From the NCBI GenBank assembly GCA_944382875.1, contig CALWNQ010000017.1, forward strand, positions 1 through 55,924: DNA of 55,924 nucleotides. The letters are read 5' to 3'. Position 1 is the first letter of the stretch. Each line of letters begins with the position of its first letter. This document shows positions 39,844-48,107 of the stretch, one piece after another. This DNA comes from an uncultured Clostridia bacterium. GTDB lineage: Bacteria; Bacillota; Clostridia; Oscillospirales; Ruminococcaceae. The position numbers and the translations under genes were made by a program. The notes beneath the pieces were generated by a model. The model was not told the origin of the DNA and did not search any database. It was given only the letters and a program-made list of their open reading frames with translations.

Positions 39844-40896
39844 ATGAAGCTGTCATTCCGTTGGTACGGGGAAAGCGATCCGGTAAAAATCGAATACATC
39901 CGGCAGATCCCCAATATGCACAGCATTGTCACCGCTGTTTACGATGTGCCGCCTGGTGAGCTCTGGAGTCGGGAAAGCATTGCGGCGCTCAAAAAACGCA
40001 CCGAGGAGGCAGGTCTGCACTTTGAAGTGATCGAAAGTGTGCCGGTTCACGAGGACATCAAGCTTGGAAAGCCGACACGGGAGCGTTATATTGCCAATTA
40101 TCAGGAGAATATCCGCCGGCTTGGCGAAGCGGGTGTCCGCTGCATCTGCTACAATTTCATGCCGGTTTTTGACTGGACGCGCACAAAGCTTGACAAGCCG
40201 CTGCCGGACGGTTCCAACGCGCTGGTCTATGAAAAAGAGGATCTGGAGAAAATGGACCCGCTGACCGGCGAATTGAACCTCCCCGGCTGGGATGCAAGCT
40301 ATACCAAAGAGAGCCTGCGCGCGGTCTTTGATGAGTATGCTGGCATCACCGAGGAGGATCTTTGGGAAAACCTACGCTACTTCCTTTCCAAAATTATTCC
40401 GGTTGCCGAGGAAGCGGACGTCAAAATGGCGATCCACCCCGATGACCCGCCCTGGCCGATTTTCGGGCTGCCGCGGATTATCACCTGTGAGGAGAATCTC
40501 GACCGCTTCTTAAAGCTGGTGGACAGTCCTTACAACGGGCTGACCTTCTGCACTGGCTCTCTGGGCTGCACCAAAACAAACGATATGGTGAAACTGGTGG
40601 GCAAATACACCGCGATGGGACGCATCCATTTCCTACATGTCCGGAATGTCAAGATTCTGCCGGATGGTTCGTTTGAGGAAAGCGGACATTATTCGGGCTG
40701 CGGTTCGCTGGACATTCCGGCGATCCTCAAAGCTGCATATGACAACGGTTTTGACGGATATATCCGTCCCGACCACGGCCGGATGATCTGGGGCGAAACC
40801 GGGAAACCGGGTTACGGCCTGTTTGATCGGGCGCTCGGTGCGGCTTATCTGAACGGAATTTGGGAAACACTGGAAAAAACCGGAAAAGAGGGATAA
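39844..40896 (+). CDS. uxuA: Mannonate dehydratase
   Basis: This 350-residue enzyme begins [20 protein letters not shown] and has UxuA motifs: [33 protein letters not shown], the metal-binding [33 protein letters not shown] and [14 protein letters not shown]. It dehydrates D-mannonate to 2-keto-3-deoxygluconate in glucuronate breakdown. ATG 39844 follows AAAGGAGG. It is followed after 2 bases by the SDR mannonate oxidoreductase, so the two form an operon. Uronate isomerase and KDG kinase are not in the window. Confidence 0.96.
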   Translation: MKLSFRWYGESDPVKIEYIRQIPNMHSIVTAVYDVPPGELWSRESIAALKKRTEEAGLHFEVIESVPVHEDIKLGKPTRERYIANYQENIRRLGEAGVRCICYNFMPVFDWTRTKLDKPLPDGSNALVYEKEDLEKMDPLTGELNLPGWDASYTKESLRAVFDEYAGITEEDLWENLRYFLSKIIPVAEEADVKMAIHPDDPPWPIFGLPRIITCEENLDRFLKLVDSPYNGLTFCTGSLGCTKTNDMVKLVGKYTAMGRIHFLHVRNVKILPDGSFEESGHYSGCGSLDIPAILKAAYDNGFDGYIRPDHGRMIWGETGKPGYGLFDRALGAAYLNGIWETLEKTGKEG

Positions 40897-40898
40897 AA

Positions 40899-41747
40899 AT
40901 GAAACTTCCGTTTGCATTGGATTTAAGCGGCAAAACCGCCGTTATCACCGGAGCGGGCGGCGTGCTCTGCTCCATGTTTGCCAAAGTATTGGCTGAGTGC
41001 GGCGCCAAAACAGCGCTGCTCGACATCAATGAACAAGCTGCCGAAGCTGTGGCAGCTGAAATCCGGGAAGCGGGCGGCTGTGCTTCGGCCTATCGGGCCG
41101 ATGTCCTTGACCGCGCTTCTCTGGAAGGGGTACACGAAAAGGTGCTCGCGGATTTTGGGCCTTGCGACATCCTCATCAATGGCGCCGGCGGCAACAATCC
41201 GCGTGCGACAACCGCCAAGGAATATTACGAGCCCGGCGACATCGACCAGGAGGTTGTCAGCTTTTTTGACCTGGACAACGCCGGGGTGGAGTTTGTCTTC
41301 AACCTGAACTTCCTCGGCACACTGATTCCGACCCAGGTTTTTGCCCGTGATATGCTGGAACGGCCCGGCTGCAATATCCTCAATATCTCGTCGATGAACG
41401 CCTATACGCCGCTCACCAAGATCCCGGCTTATTCCGGCGCAAAGGCGGCGGTTTCCAACTTTACCCAGTGGCTCGCGGTACATTTTTCCAAGGTGGGTAT
41501 CCGTGTCAATGCCATCGCTCCCGGATTCTTTGTCACTAGCCAGAACCGGAACCTGCTCTTCAATCCGGATGGTACGCCTACGCCGCGCACCGGAAAGATC
41601 CTGGCCGCCACTCCGATGGGACGGTTTGGGGAAGCGGAAGAGCTGGTGGGTGCCTTACAGTTTTTGCTGAATAACGAGGCAGCATCATTCGTTACCGGTG
41701 TGGTCATTCCGGTGGACGGCGGATTCAGCGCCTATTCCGGCGTGTAA
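40899..41747 (+). CDS. uxuB: SDR-family D-mannonate oxidoreductase (fructuronate reductase)
   Basis: This 282-residue short-chain dehydrogenase has the cofactor motif TGAGGVLCSMFAK (here GxxxxCxF rather than the usual GxGxG spacing). It also has LINGAGGNNP, the catalytic Ser in NISSMNAY, YSGAKAAVSNF (Tyr-x-x-x-Lys) and VIPVDGGFSAYSGV at the end. SDR-type UxuB proteins reduce fructuronate to mannonate just before the UxuA step, and the coupling to uxuA supports this. ATG 40899 lies 2 bases after the uxuA stop. The symbol reflects context; this is not the long-chain E. coli UxuB. Confidence 0.87.
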   Translation: MKLPFALDLSGKTAVITGAGGVLCSMFAKVLAECGAKTALLDINEQAAEAVAAEIREAGGCASAYRADVLDRASLEGVHEKVLADFGPCDILINGAGGNNPRATTAKEYYEPGDIDQEVVSFFDLDNAGVEFVFNLNFLGTLIPTQVFARDMLERPGCNILNISSMNAYTPLTKIPAYSGAKAAVSNFTQWLAVHFSKVGIRVNAIAPGFFVTSQNRNLLFNPDGTPTPRTGKILAATPMGRFGEAEELVGALQFLLNNEAASFVTGVVIPVDGGFSAYSGV

Positions 41748-41751
41748 AAAA

Positions 41752-41804
41752 TAGGAAACCGGCACGAAAAAACTATTGTCGGTTCCGTTTTTTTGTGCTA
41801 TGAT
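41752..41804 (+). promoter_or_regulatory. uxuB terminator overlapping the promoter of the next gene
   Basis: GGAAACCGGCA pairs with TGTCGGTTCC (one bulged A), then TTTTTTT: a terminator at about 41754-41794. The promoter TTGTCG (41776-41781), 17 bases, TATGAT (41799-41804) lies inside it, so one sequence stops the uxu operon and starts the URO-D-like gene. Confidence 0.65.
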
Positions 41805-41836
41805 ACCGATAGAACACGCAGAAAGGGTGCATCGGA

Positions 41837-43078
41837 ATGGATATGATATCTTCCTCTGACCGCGAAATCCTTCGCGATCTGGCGAAAAAACAGTTGGTTT
41901 GTGCCAACTCTCCGCAGAACCAGACAATTCTTAAAAAATGGAAAGCGCTTGCCGAAGGCCGCCGCGAGACGCCGACGGTGCGTCTTTTGTGGTCCAATTT
42001 TGGCCACGAGGTGGTAACCCCGCGGATGCGCTGCACCGGTGAAACTGCCCGCAGCCTGGAATATTCGTTGCTTGCCACAATGGTGGGACGGGATCTGTTT
42101 GACGATGATACCCCCATCACGCCGGAATTTCTGGTTTACTGGAACACTTGGGTTTCTCCTTTTGGAATTCAGCCGCACTACACCCGTGCTTCCGGCAAGC
42201 ATGCAATGGGGTATCATATTGATCCTGTTGTGGAAGACCTTGGACAGGACGCCGACAAGTTAAAAGGCGGTAGTTTTGGCGTTGATCGCGAAAAGACAGC
42301 TGCATGGATTAATCTGGTACAGGACACCATCGGAGATATTTTGCCAGTTCGGATGGCGATGGGAAGCCTTGGCGGTGCGATCACCAATCCACTTGTATCC
42401 CTGATGGGGATGGAGAACTATTACTGCGCCATGTACGATTACCCCGAAAAGCTGCATGAAATCATGGATATGGCCACCAAAGTCTACAAAGACTATTTTG
42501 ATTTTCTGGAGAAGGAAAAGCTGCTTGTTCCGACAAGAGATTTTTGTCCGGTTGCACAGGAGAGCTTTGCCTTTAACCATGAGCTGCCGGAAGAGAATGT
42601 CACCAGTACCACGCAGTGCTGGGGATTTTTGGAATCGCAGGAAACCACTGCGGTTTCTCCCGAGACCTATGGCGAATTCGTCTACCCCTATCAGGACCGG
42701 CTGGTGAAACGGTTTGGATTGCTGTCCTACGGCTGCTGTGAGCGGGTGGATGCACTCTGGCCGGATTATCTTTCCAAATGGAAGAATCTGCGCAAGCTCT
42801 CGGTTTCGCCCTTTAACAATGAGCCGCAGATTGGCGAGTACCTCCGCGGCAGCAATGTGGTGTATTACAGCAAACCGCGCGCCGAGTTTGTGACCAATCC
42901 CGGCCCGATGGATGAGGAGGCTCTCCGTGTCTACTTCAAGGGCGTCTGCGAAGCGGCCAGCGGTTGTCTGTTCGAGATGGCGCAGCGGGAGGTCGGCACC
43001 ATCTTTGGGGACTATGAGCGCGGACGGCGGTATGTGCAGATCGCAAAAGAATGTGTGGAAGAATACTGGAAACCCTGA
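41837..43078 (+). CDS. Uroporphyrinogen decarboxylase-like protein, second copy
   Basis: This 413-residue protein is distantly related to the URO-D superfamily. It has a long N-terminal part (RRETPTVRLLWSNFGHEVV), MAMGSLGGAITNPLVSLMGMENYY, VAQESFAFNHELPEENVTS, a possible metal site LSYGCCERVDALWP, and RKLSVSPFNNEPQIGEYL. It lacks the HVHSCGP motif of the copy at 35612-36751, so the two are not recent duplicates. ATG 41837 has a modest AAAGGG site. It has its own promoter overlapping the uxuB terminator. Function is unknown; C1 or methyl transfer on a natural product or sugar derivative is a guess. Confidence 0.72.
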   Translation: MDMISSSDREILRDLAKKQLVCANSPQNQTILKKWKALAEGRRETPTVRLLWSNFGHEVVTPRMRCTGETARSLEYSLLATMVGRDLFDDDTPITPEFLVYWNTWVSPFGIQPHYTRASGKHAMGYHIDPVVEDLGQDADKLKGGSFGVDREKTAAWINLVQDTIGDILPVRMAMGSLGGAITNPLVSLMGMENYYCAMYDYPEKLHEIMDMATKVYKDYFDFLEKEKLLVPTRDFCPVAQESFAFNHELPEENVTSTTQCWGFLESQETTAVSPETYGEFVYPYQDRLVKRFGLLSYGCCERVDALWPDYLSKWKNLRKLSVSPFNNEPQIGEYLRGSNVVYYSKPRAEFVTNPGPMDEEALRVYFKGVCEAASGCLFEMAQREVGTIFGDYERGRRYVQIAKECVEEYWKP

Positions 43079-43118
43079 GAAAATGCGAAAGGCGCCGGAT
43101 ATCCAGCGCCTTTTTGGC

Positions 43119-43829
43119 TTAAGAGAATTGCTTTTCCAGTTCACCGCGGAGCCGGCGGATGATCCGCTTTTCCAGACGGGAAATGTAGGACTGAGAAATC
43201 CCGATGCGGTCTGCCACCTCCTTTTGCGTCTGTTCCGGCTGGCCGCGAAGCCCGAACCGGAGCTGCATGATAAGCTGTTCCCGGCTGCTTAACGATTCCA
43301 TGCAGCGGGAAAGAGCACTTTTTTCCGCTTCGGATTCCATATGCAGGCTGACCGAATCGCTTTCTGTCCCCAAGATGTCGGAAAGCAGCAGCTCGTTTCC
43401 GTCCCAGTCCACGTTGAGCGGTTCATCGAGTGATACCTCCTCTTTTTGGCGGCTCGTCTTGCGGAGGTGCATTAAAATTTCGTTTTCAATGCAGCGGGAA
43501 GCGTAGGTTGCCAGTTTGATTTTCTTTTCGGCGGAAAAGGTGTTCACCCCCTTAATCAGTCCGATGGTGCCGATGGAAATCAGGTCTTCAATGTTGATGC
43601 CGGTGTTCTCAAACCGTTTGGCGATATAGACAACCAGCCGCAGGTTGTGGGTGATGAGGGTTTCCCGCGCTTTGTCAGGATCGGTTTCCAAAAGGAGAAT
43701 GGTACGTTCTTCTTCCTCCTTGGAAAGCGGCGGCGGCAGCGTCTGCGCGCCGTTTATGTAGTCACACCGGGCGGCGATCCCCGCCTTTTCCAGCAGACGG
43801 CTAATCAGCGCGGTCCAAAGTTGCAGCAT
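43119..43829 (-). CDS. sigE: Sporulation sigma factor SigE
   Basis: This 236-residue sigma-70 protein has an N-terminal pro-sequence-like part (residues 1-30, [18 protein letters not shown]), region 2 ([32 protein letters not shown], then [16 protein letters not shown]) and region 4 ([23 protein letters not shown]). These match SigE, the mother-cell sigma factor that acts after engulfment starts. The pro-sequence is normally removed by SpoIIGA, which is encoded 18 bases upstream. In many Firmicutes sigG follows; here it does not, because the next gene is convergent. The length fits the family. Confidence 0.94.
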   Translation of the reverse strand: MLQLWTALISRLLEKAGIAARCDYINGAQTLPPPLSKEEEERTILLLETDPDKARETLITHNLRLVVYIAKRFENTGINIEDLISIGTIGLIKGVNTFSAEKKIKLATYASRCIENEILMHLRKTSRQKEEVSLDEPLNVDWDGNELLLSDILGTESDSVSLHMESEAEKSALSRCMESLSSREQLIMQLRFGLRGQPEQTQKEVADRIGISQSYISRLEKRIIRRLRGELEKQFS

Positions 43830-43847
43830 GTGGATGCTCCTTTCTGT

Positions 43848-44687
43848 TCAGATAATCTGGCGGAAGATGTCCTCTCCCGCAACTGCCTGGTAATCGCCCC
43901 GGATCTCCTCTCTGGAAAGTGCGATCAGGCAGCGGACTGGCGTTCCGTCTTCAGCCCGGAGGTAGTCCGGCTCAAAGGCACAGAGCAGCCCGTCTCCGTG
44001 GACGGTGCGGCAGGGGAGGAAGCGCAGCGGCTTTTTCCAGCAGCAGGCCGGTTCAAATGGGTGGGAAAGCGAATCGAGCTGGGTTTGGGACAGCATCGGA
44101 GAGATGGCTTCTTTGCCGCAGACGACCACCGGCAGTCCGCCGGGGCTTTGCAGCCGGTTGCCGGTGTCCAGCATCATGGTGAAGGAGCTTTCCCGTCCGT
44201 CCAGTCCCGCTGTCACGCGAATAGACTTGGTTCCAGCGCTGCTTTTTCCGCGGAGCCAGACGATCAGCCGCGCTGTCAGATAACCGAGGATGGCGGAAAT
44301 TCCGAGCGTCAGCGCCGGAAAGTGGTAGTAGACCATGCCGTTGCGGATGACAAGCCGGGGAGGAGCTGCCAGCAGCCAAAGGGCGATCATCAGGCCGGCA
44401 AAGAGAAAATTTGTCCCGAAAAAATAAACCGACCGCCGGAAAATCCCGCGTTTTCCGCCCGCGATCCAGCAAATTAGAAGCGCCAGTCCCACTTTCCCCA
44501 GGAATACAACCGGGAACGGAAGCTCCGGCAGCAGGATGCAGAGGGAGGAAATACCGCCCGCCGCTGCCGCCAACAGCCGCCGTACCCGGCCGCAGTGCAT
44601 GCCCGACAAGGCTTCGGACGCCAGCAGCAGAAACCAGGTCAGGCAAAGGTTGATGCCGATGAGGACATCGGCGTAGATGACAAGGAT
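43848..44687 (-). CDS. spoIIGA: SpoIIGA, sigma-E processing peptidase (start codon uncertain)
   Basis: This protein of about 279 residues has five membrane helices in its first half (VIYADVLIGINLCLTWFLLL and others) and a C-terminal aspartic-protease-like domain with the motif MMLDTGNRL. SpoIIGA cleaves pro-SigE in the mother cell. The conserved N-terminus begins right after AAAGGGGGGAGG, but no ATG, GTG or TTG is in frame there. The only candidates are ATC (44687), CTT or GTC. Upstream in-frame starts (ATG 44768) precede a TATAAT and would put it inside the gene. The start given is therefore inference; the family and 3' end are firm. Confidence 0.85.
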   Translation of the reverse strand: MLVIYADVLIGINLCLTWFLLLASEALSGMHCGRVRRLLAAAAGGISSLCILLPELPFPVVFLGKVGLALLICWIAGGKRGIFRRSVYFFGTNFLFAGLMIALWLLAAPPRLVIRNGMVYYHFPALTLGISAILGYLTARLIVWLRGKSSAGTKSIRVTAGLDGRESSFTMMLDTGNRLQSPGGLPVVVCGKEAISPMLSQTQLDSLSHPFEPACCWKKPLRFLPCRTVHGDGLLCAFEPDYLRAEDGTPVRCLIALSREEIRGDYQAVAGEDIFRQII

Positions 44688-44761
44688 TGGCCTCCCCCCT
44701 TTCTGTTCTTTTATTATACCGCGTCGGACGGGCAAAAACGGTCGGTTTTGGGTGGAAAGGC

Positions 44762-44790
44762 TTTTCATTTTCTTCCGTTTCTGTTATACT
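44762..44790 (+). promoter_or_regulatory. Promoter of the MBL-fold hydrolase gene
   Basis: TTTTCA (44762-44767), 17 bases, extended -10 TGTTATACT (TATACT 44785-44790). The divergent spoIIGA TATAAT (minus strand, 44713-44718) lies about 50 bases away. Confidence 0.65.
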
Positions 44791-44812
44791 GAAAGCAGTA
44801 AGGAGGGGTTGG

Positions 44813-45637
44813 ATGAAATTCTGGATTCTGGCGGAAAATACGGCGGCAGGTCCGCAGTTTGAGGCGGAACATGGGCTGTCGGTGCTGGCGCTTGTCAACG
44901 GGAATGATCTTCTGTTTGATATGGGAAAGACCGGGTTGTTTGCCCGGAATGCAGCGAAGCTGGGCCTTTCGCTTGACCGAGTGGAGCAGGCAGTCCTCTC
45001 CCACGGGCACTATGACCACGGTGGCGGATTGCCCGCTTTTTTAGAGTGGAACCATTCAGCACCGGTCTGGGTGCAGCGGCGGGCTTTTGAGCGGCACTTT
45101 TCCCATCGCCCGTCCGGTGAGGAGGCGGATATCGGGCTTTGCCCGGAGCTTTTGGATCATCCGCAGCTTCGGCTGATCGACGGCGACCGGGAAATCGGGC
45201 CGGGGATGCGGCTTTTTTCGGGGGTGGAGGGGAAAACACTCTGGCCGTCCTCCAATGGGGTTTTGTCCAAACTGGAAAACGGCGTTCTCGTGCCGGATGA
45301 TTTTGGACATGAGCAGCACCTGCTGCTTGAAGAAGCCGGAAAGCGCGTCCTGCTGGTCGGTTGTTCTCACTGCGGGATTGTGAATATCCTCCAAAGCTTT
45401 TTTGAAAAAACGGGAGTGTACCCCGATGTGGTCATCGGCGGGTTTCATCTCTCCATTCCGTCCGCCGGCAAGAGTGAGCCGCCCGAAACGGTGGACCAGG
45501 TGGGCAAGTGGCTCAAAAAGCTTCCCTGTCGTTATTATACCGGGCACTGCACCGGTGAGGAGGCCTGTGCACGGCTTTCGGATATTTTGGGAGAACGGTT
45601 GAAGCTCATCCACAGCGGAATGACGTTTTCGATATAA
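44813..45637 (+). CDS. MBL-fold metallo-hydrolase (MJ0301 / dihydropterin-phosphate synthase-like)
   Basis: This 274-residue protein has metallo-beta-lactamase motifs: LLFDMGKTGLFARNAAKLGL, the metal site LSHGHYDHGGG, VLLVGCSHCGIVNI and a final GHCTGEEACARL. This pattern fits the group that includes archaeal MJ0301, named for a dihydropterin phosphate reaction, but the true substrate in bacteria is unknown. The ATG at 44813 follows AAGGAGGGG; the longer frame crosses the promoter. It stands alone between spoIIGA (divergent) and a convergent CNNM-type gene, with a bidirectional terminator after it. Confidence 0.87.
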   Translation: MKFWILAENTAAGPQFEAEHGLSVLALVNGNDLLFDMGKTGLFARNAAKLGLSLDRVEQAVLSHGHYDHGGGLPAFLEWNHSAPVWVQRRAFERHFSHRPSGEEADIGLCPELLDHPQLRLIDGDREIGPGMRLFSGVEGKTLWPSSNGVLSKLENGVLVPDDFGHEQHLLLEEAGKRVLLVGCSHCGIVNILQSFFEKTGVYPDVVIGGFHLSIPSAGKSEPPETVDQVGKWLKKLPCRYYTGHCTGEEACARLSDILGERLKLIHSGMTFSI

Positions 45638-45640
45638 ATA

Positions 45641-45673
45641 AAAATCCTGCCTCGAAATACAAGGCAGGATTTT
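45641..45673. terminator. Bidirectional terminator
   Basis: AAAATCCTGCCT (45641-45652) pairs with AGGCAGGATTTT (45662-45673), with T-runs on both strands, between two convergent genes. Confidence 0.88.
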
Positions 45674-45675
45674 GT

Positions 45676-47034
45676 TTATTCTTTTCGTTTGTCGGGTTCC
45701 GCTTCTTCCTCAGCAGGTTCCGGCGGAGGAAGCCGTTTGATTTTAACCTTGGCAACGCGGCGTTCTTCTACCAGCATGACTGTAAATCGGAAGCCCTCAT
45801 ATTCAATAGAGGGATTCTCGTCCTCTTTGGGGATGCGGCCGAGCATATACGTCATAAAGCCGCCCAGTGTATCGTAGTCCTCGTCCTCCTCAAAGTTGAT
45901 ATGCAGGACATCGGTTAATTCTCCCAGCTCCACAGTTCCCTCTACGATAAAGGTGTCGCCATCCAGCTGCTGAATGGTTTTTTCTTCTTCATCGTATTCG
46001 TCTTCAATGTCGCCCACAATGGATTCCAGAATATCTTCCATGGTAAGGATGCCCTCGGTTCCGCCGTAATCATCCACTACGACAGCCATTGCGGTGTGAT
46101 TTTTCTTCAGTTCGGCAAAAACGCTCCGGCATTTCACATGCTCGGGAACATAAATGACCGGGCGGATGAAATCGTCCAGTTTCAGCTCTTCGGAAGCTTT
46201 GGTGCCGACCAGACAGAGCAGGTCTTTGACATGGATGAAACCGAGAATATTGTCCAAATCGCCGTCATAAACAGGCAGCCGGGAGAAACCTTCACTGGTG
46301 GCAAGGTAGATAACGTCGCTGATCTTGTCATTTTTTTCCACCGCGGCGATTTCGGTGCGGTGAGTCATGACATCGCCTGCTGTTGTATCATCAAATTCGA
46401 AGATGTTGTTGATCATTTCTTTCTGGCTTTCTTCGATAAAGCCCATTTCGCTGCCGGTGTCCACCAGCATCCGGATCTCTTCTTCGGTAACTGTTTCGGC
46501 GTCTTTGCCGGGATCAGCGCCAAAGATCCGGGATACCAGATGGGAAATTCCGCGAATCGGGGCAGTGAGCGGTGCGAATATCCAGATGGCGCCGGGATAG
46601 ATTGCCGCGGCAGAGTAGCCCATTTTTTCCGCGTGGTGGCTTCCCACCAGATTGGGGATGAAAAGGCCAATGCAGAGCACCAGAATTGTCACAACCAGTG
46701 CGCTGATAATGACACTCAGCACAAATGCCATCTTTTCCGCTTCTTCTCCCATGGCCAAGGTGAGCAGCGAGCGGATTTCCGGGATCAGAGCGGTCATTCC
46801 AAACAGGCCGCTCAGCATTGCCGCAGTCGAAGCGGTTGTGCGGATCCGTTCGATAATACCGGAAATATTCAGGCACCGGGACAAGCGTTCCGCTTTGTGA
46901 TCTCCTGCTTCAGTCCGCTCCTTGAGCTGGGCATCATTTACGCCCACCATTGCGGCAGCTCCTGCGGAAAATACCGCGCTGCAAATCAGAAATACCAGAG
47001 AAAGTAACATACACCATGATCGTCCGTCGTCCAA
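45676..47034 (-). CDS. Hemolysin-related CNNM/CorC-family membrane protein
   Basis: This protein of about 452 residues has an N-terminal DUF21/CNNM membrane domain with four helices (SLVFLICSAVFSAGAAAMVG, LSVIISALVVTILVLCIG). Two CBS domains follow, with MTHRTEIAAVEKNDKISDVI and VVDDYGGTEGILTMEDILE, then a C-terminal CorC/HlyC domain (DGDTFIVEGTVELGEL). Such proteins are linked to magnesium or other cation export, not to haemolysis. TTG 47034 is the best start: AGGAGG lies 9 bases upstream. ATG 47010 is an alternative. A good promoter and a structured leader precede it. Confidence 0.88.
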   Translation of the reverse strand: MDDGRSWCMLLSLVFLICSAVFSAGAAAMVGVNDAQLKERTEAGDHKAERLSRCLNISGIIERIRTTASTAAMLSGLFGMTALIPEIRSLLTLAMGEEAEKMAFVLSVIISALVVTILVLCIGLFIPNLVGSHHAEKMGYSAAAIYPGAIWIFAPLTAPIRGISHLVSRIFGADPGKDAETVTEEEIRMLVDTGSEMGFIEESQKEMINNIFEFDDTTAGDVMTHRTEIAAVEKNDKISDVIYLATSEGFSRLPVYDGDLDNILGFIHVKDLLCLVGTKASEELKLDDFIRPVIYVPEHVKCRSVFAELKKNHTAMAVVVDDYGGTEGILTMEDILESIVGDIEDEYDEEEKTIQQLDGDTFIVEGTVELGELTDVLHINFEEDEDYDTLGGFMTYMLGRIPKEDENPSIEYEGFRFTVMLVEERRVAKVKIKRLPPPEPAEEEAEPDKRKE

Positions 47035-47127
47035 AATAAAAAACCTCCTGTAATGTCGTGGGTTTGGTTCTGCGGCTATGTAAAAAATGCCGCACAGCAA
47101 ACCGGGAGCCCTTCCCGGAAGCTATAC
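47035..47127 (-). promoter_or_regulatory. Structured leader of the CNNM-type gene
   Basis: The roughly 93-base leader contains CCGGGA-AGGGC-TCCCGG, followed by TTT, and GCGGC-ATTTTTTACATA-GCCGC before the ribosome binding site. No known magnesium or manganese riboswitch sequence is recognised. Confidence 0.4.
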
Positions 47128-47133
47128 AGCATT

Positions 47134-47162
47134 ATCATAACCTGTTTTAAAGATTTTGTCAA
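47134..47162 (-). promoter_or_regulatory. Promoter of the CNNM-type gene
   Basis: On the minus strand TTGACA (47157-47162), 17 bases, TATGAT (47134-47139). Confidence 0.82.
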
Positions 47163-47195
47163 TCGAAAAAACGCAGACAGGAGGTAAAAAGGCAA

Positions 47196-48056
47196 TTATT
47201 TTTCCGAAAAATGGATGGGTTCGGTTTCCGCAGTCAGCTTTTCAAAGGTATACCCCAGCCCTTGGTAGTGATCGATCAGCATCGATATACATTCGGGTGC
47301 TGTGGTGCGCAAAGCGTCGTCGTGCATCAGGATGAGGATCTGTTCGTTGTCTCCGGCGGATTGAAGGATATTCTCAAACATTTCCTCAGCGGGAGCAGCG
47401 GATGCACCGTCATCGTTTGCTAATGCGTTCCAGTCAAACCAGACCATTCCTTCTTTTTCCATTTTCTGTTTGATTTGTTTCAAGATATCCGGATCGGCGA
47501 ATTTGTTGACGCTGCCGCCTGGGAATCGGAAAATTGTGGGACGCACCCCCGCACATTCTTCCAGATGATCGGCAAGCCGGGTGAAATCCTCCCAGTAGGC
47601 GTCCGCGCTTGCATAAATTTGCTGATAGCGGTGGGAATAGGAATGGATGCCGAGCGCGTGCCCCTCATCAACGATCCGCTGATAGAGGGAGCGGCCCCGG
47701 TCGGTGGTGGCACCAATGACAAAAAAGGTTGCGGGAACTTCCTTTTCCTTTAATACATCGAGGATTTCAGCGGTTACAGCAGAGGGGCCGTCATCAAAGG
47801 TGAGCCATACTGTTTTTTGGTTTTCGGATGATTCGGAGGAGGATTCTTCCGGTTGAGCGGTGTCCGATTCTTCCGTTCCGGATTCTTCCGTACCGGAAGC
47901 GGCGGACTGTTCCGGTTCCGAACAGACGGAGGACTGCGGCGGGCTTTGGGCGGAGCGCGATGCAAGCAGCAGCACCAGCAGCCCGAGTGACACTCCCAGT
48001 AGAACAGCACCGCAGACAGCGGCTGCGGTTTTCAAACGGAAGGACTTAATGAACAT
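47196..48056 (-). CDS. Membrane-anchored polysaccharide deacetylase (CE4)
   Basis: This 286-residue protein has one N-terminal membrane helix (about 10-33), then a Ser/Glu-rich linker (ESGTEESDTAQPEESSSESS). A carbohydrate esterase family 4 domain follows, with the metal motifs TFDDGPS and HSYSH, and RFPGGSVNK. CE4 enzymes remove acetyl groups from peptidoglycan or chitin-like sugars outside the cell. ATG 48056 is chosen because AAAGGGTGA lies 8 bases away. It lies between a SpoIID-domain gene and a CNNM-type gene, all on the minus strand, which is compatible with spore cortex or wall remodelling. Confidence 0.92.
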   Translation of the reverse strand: MFIKSFRLKTAAAVCGAVLLGVSLGLLVLLLASRSAQSPPQSSVCSEPEQSAASGTEESGTEESDTAQPEESSSESSENQKTVWLTFDDGPSAVTAEILDVLKEKEVPATFFVIGATTDRGRSLYQRIVDEGHALGIHSYSHRYQQIYASADAYWEDFTRLADHLEECAGVRPTIFRFPGGSVNKFADPDILKQIKQKMEKEGMVWFDWNALANDDGASAAPAEEMFENILQSAGDNEQILILMHDDALRTTAPECISMLIDHYQGLGYTFEKLTAETEPIHFSEK

Positions 48057-48107
48057 ATTTCTCACCCTTTTCAAGTTTTATCACACCATATGCGTTTGGC
48101 TTCACTT

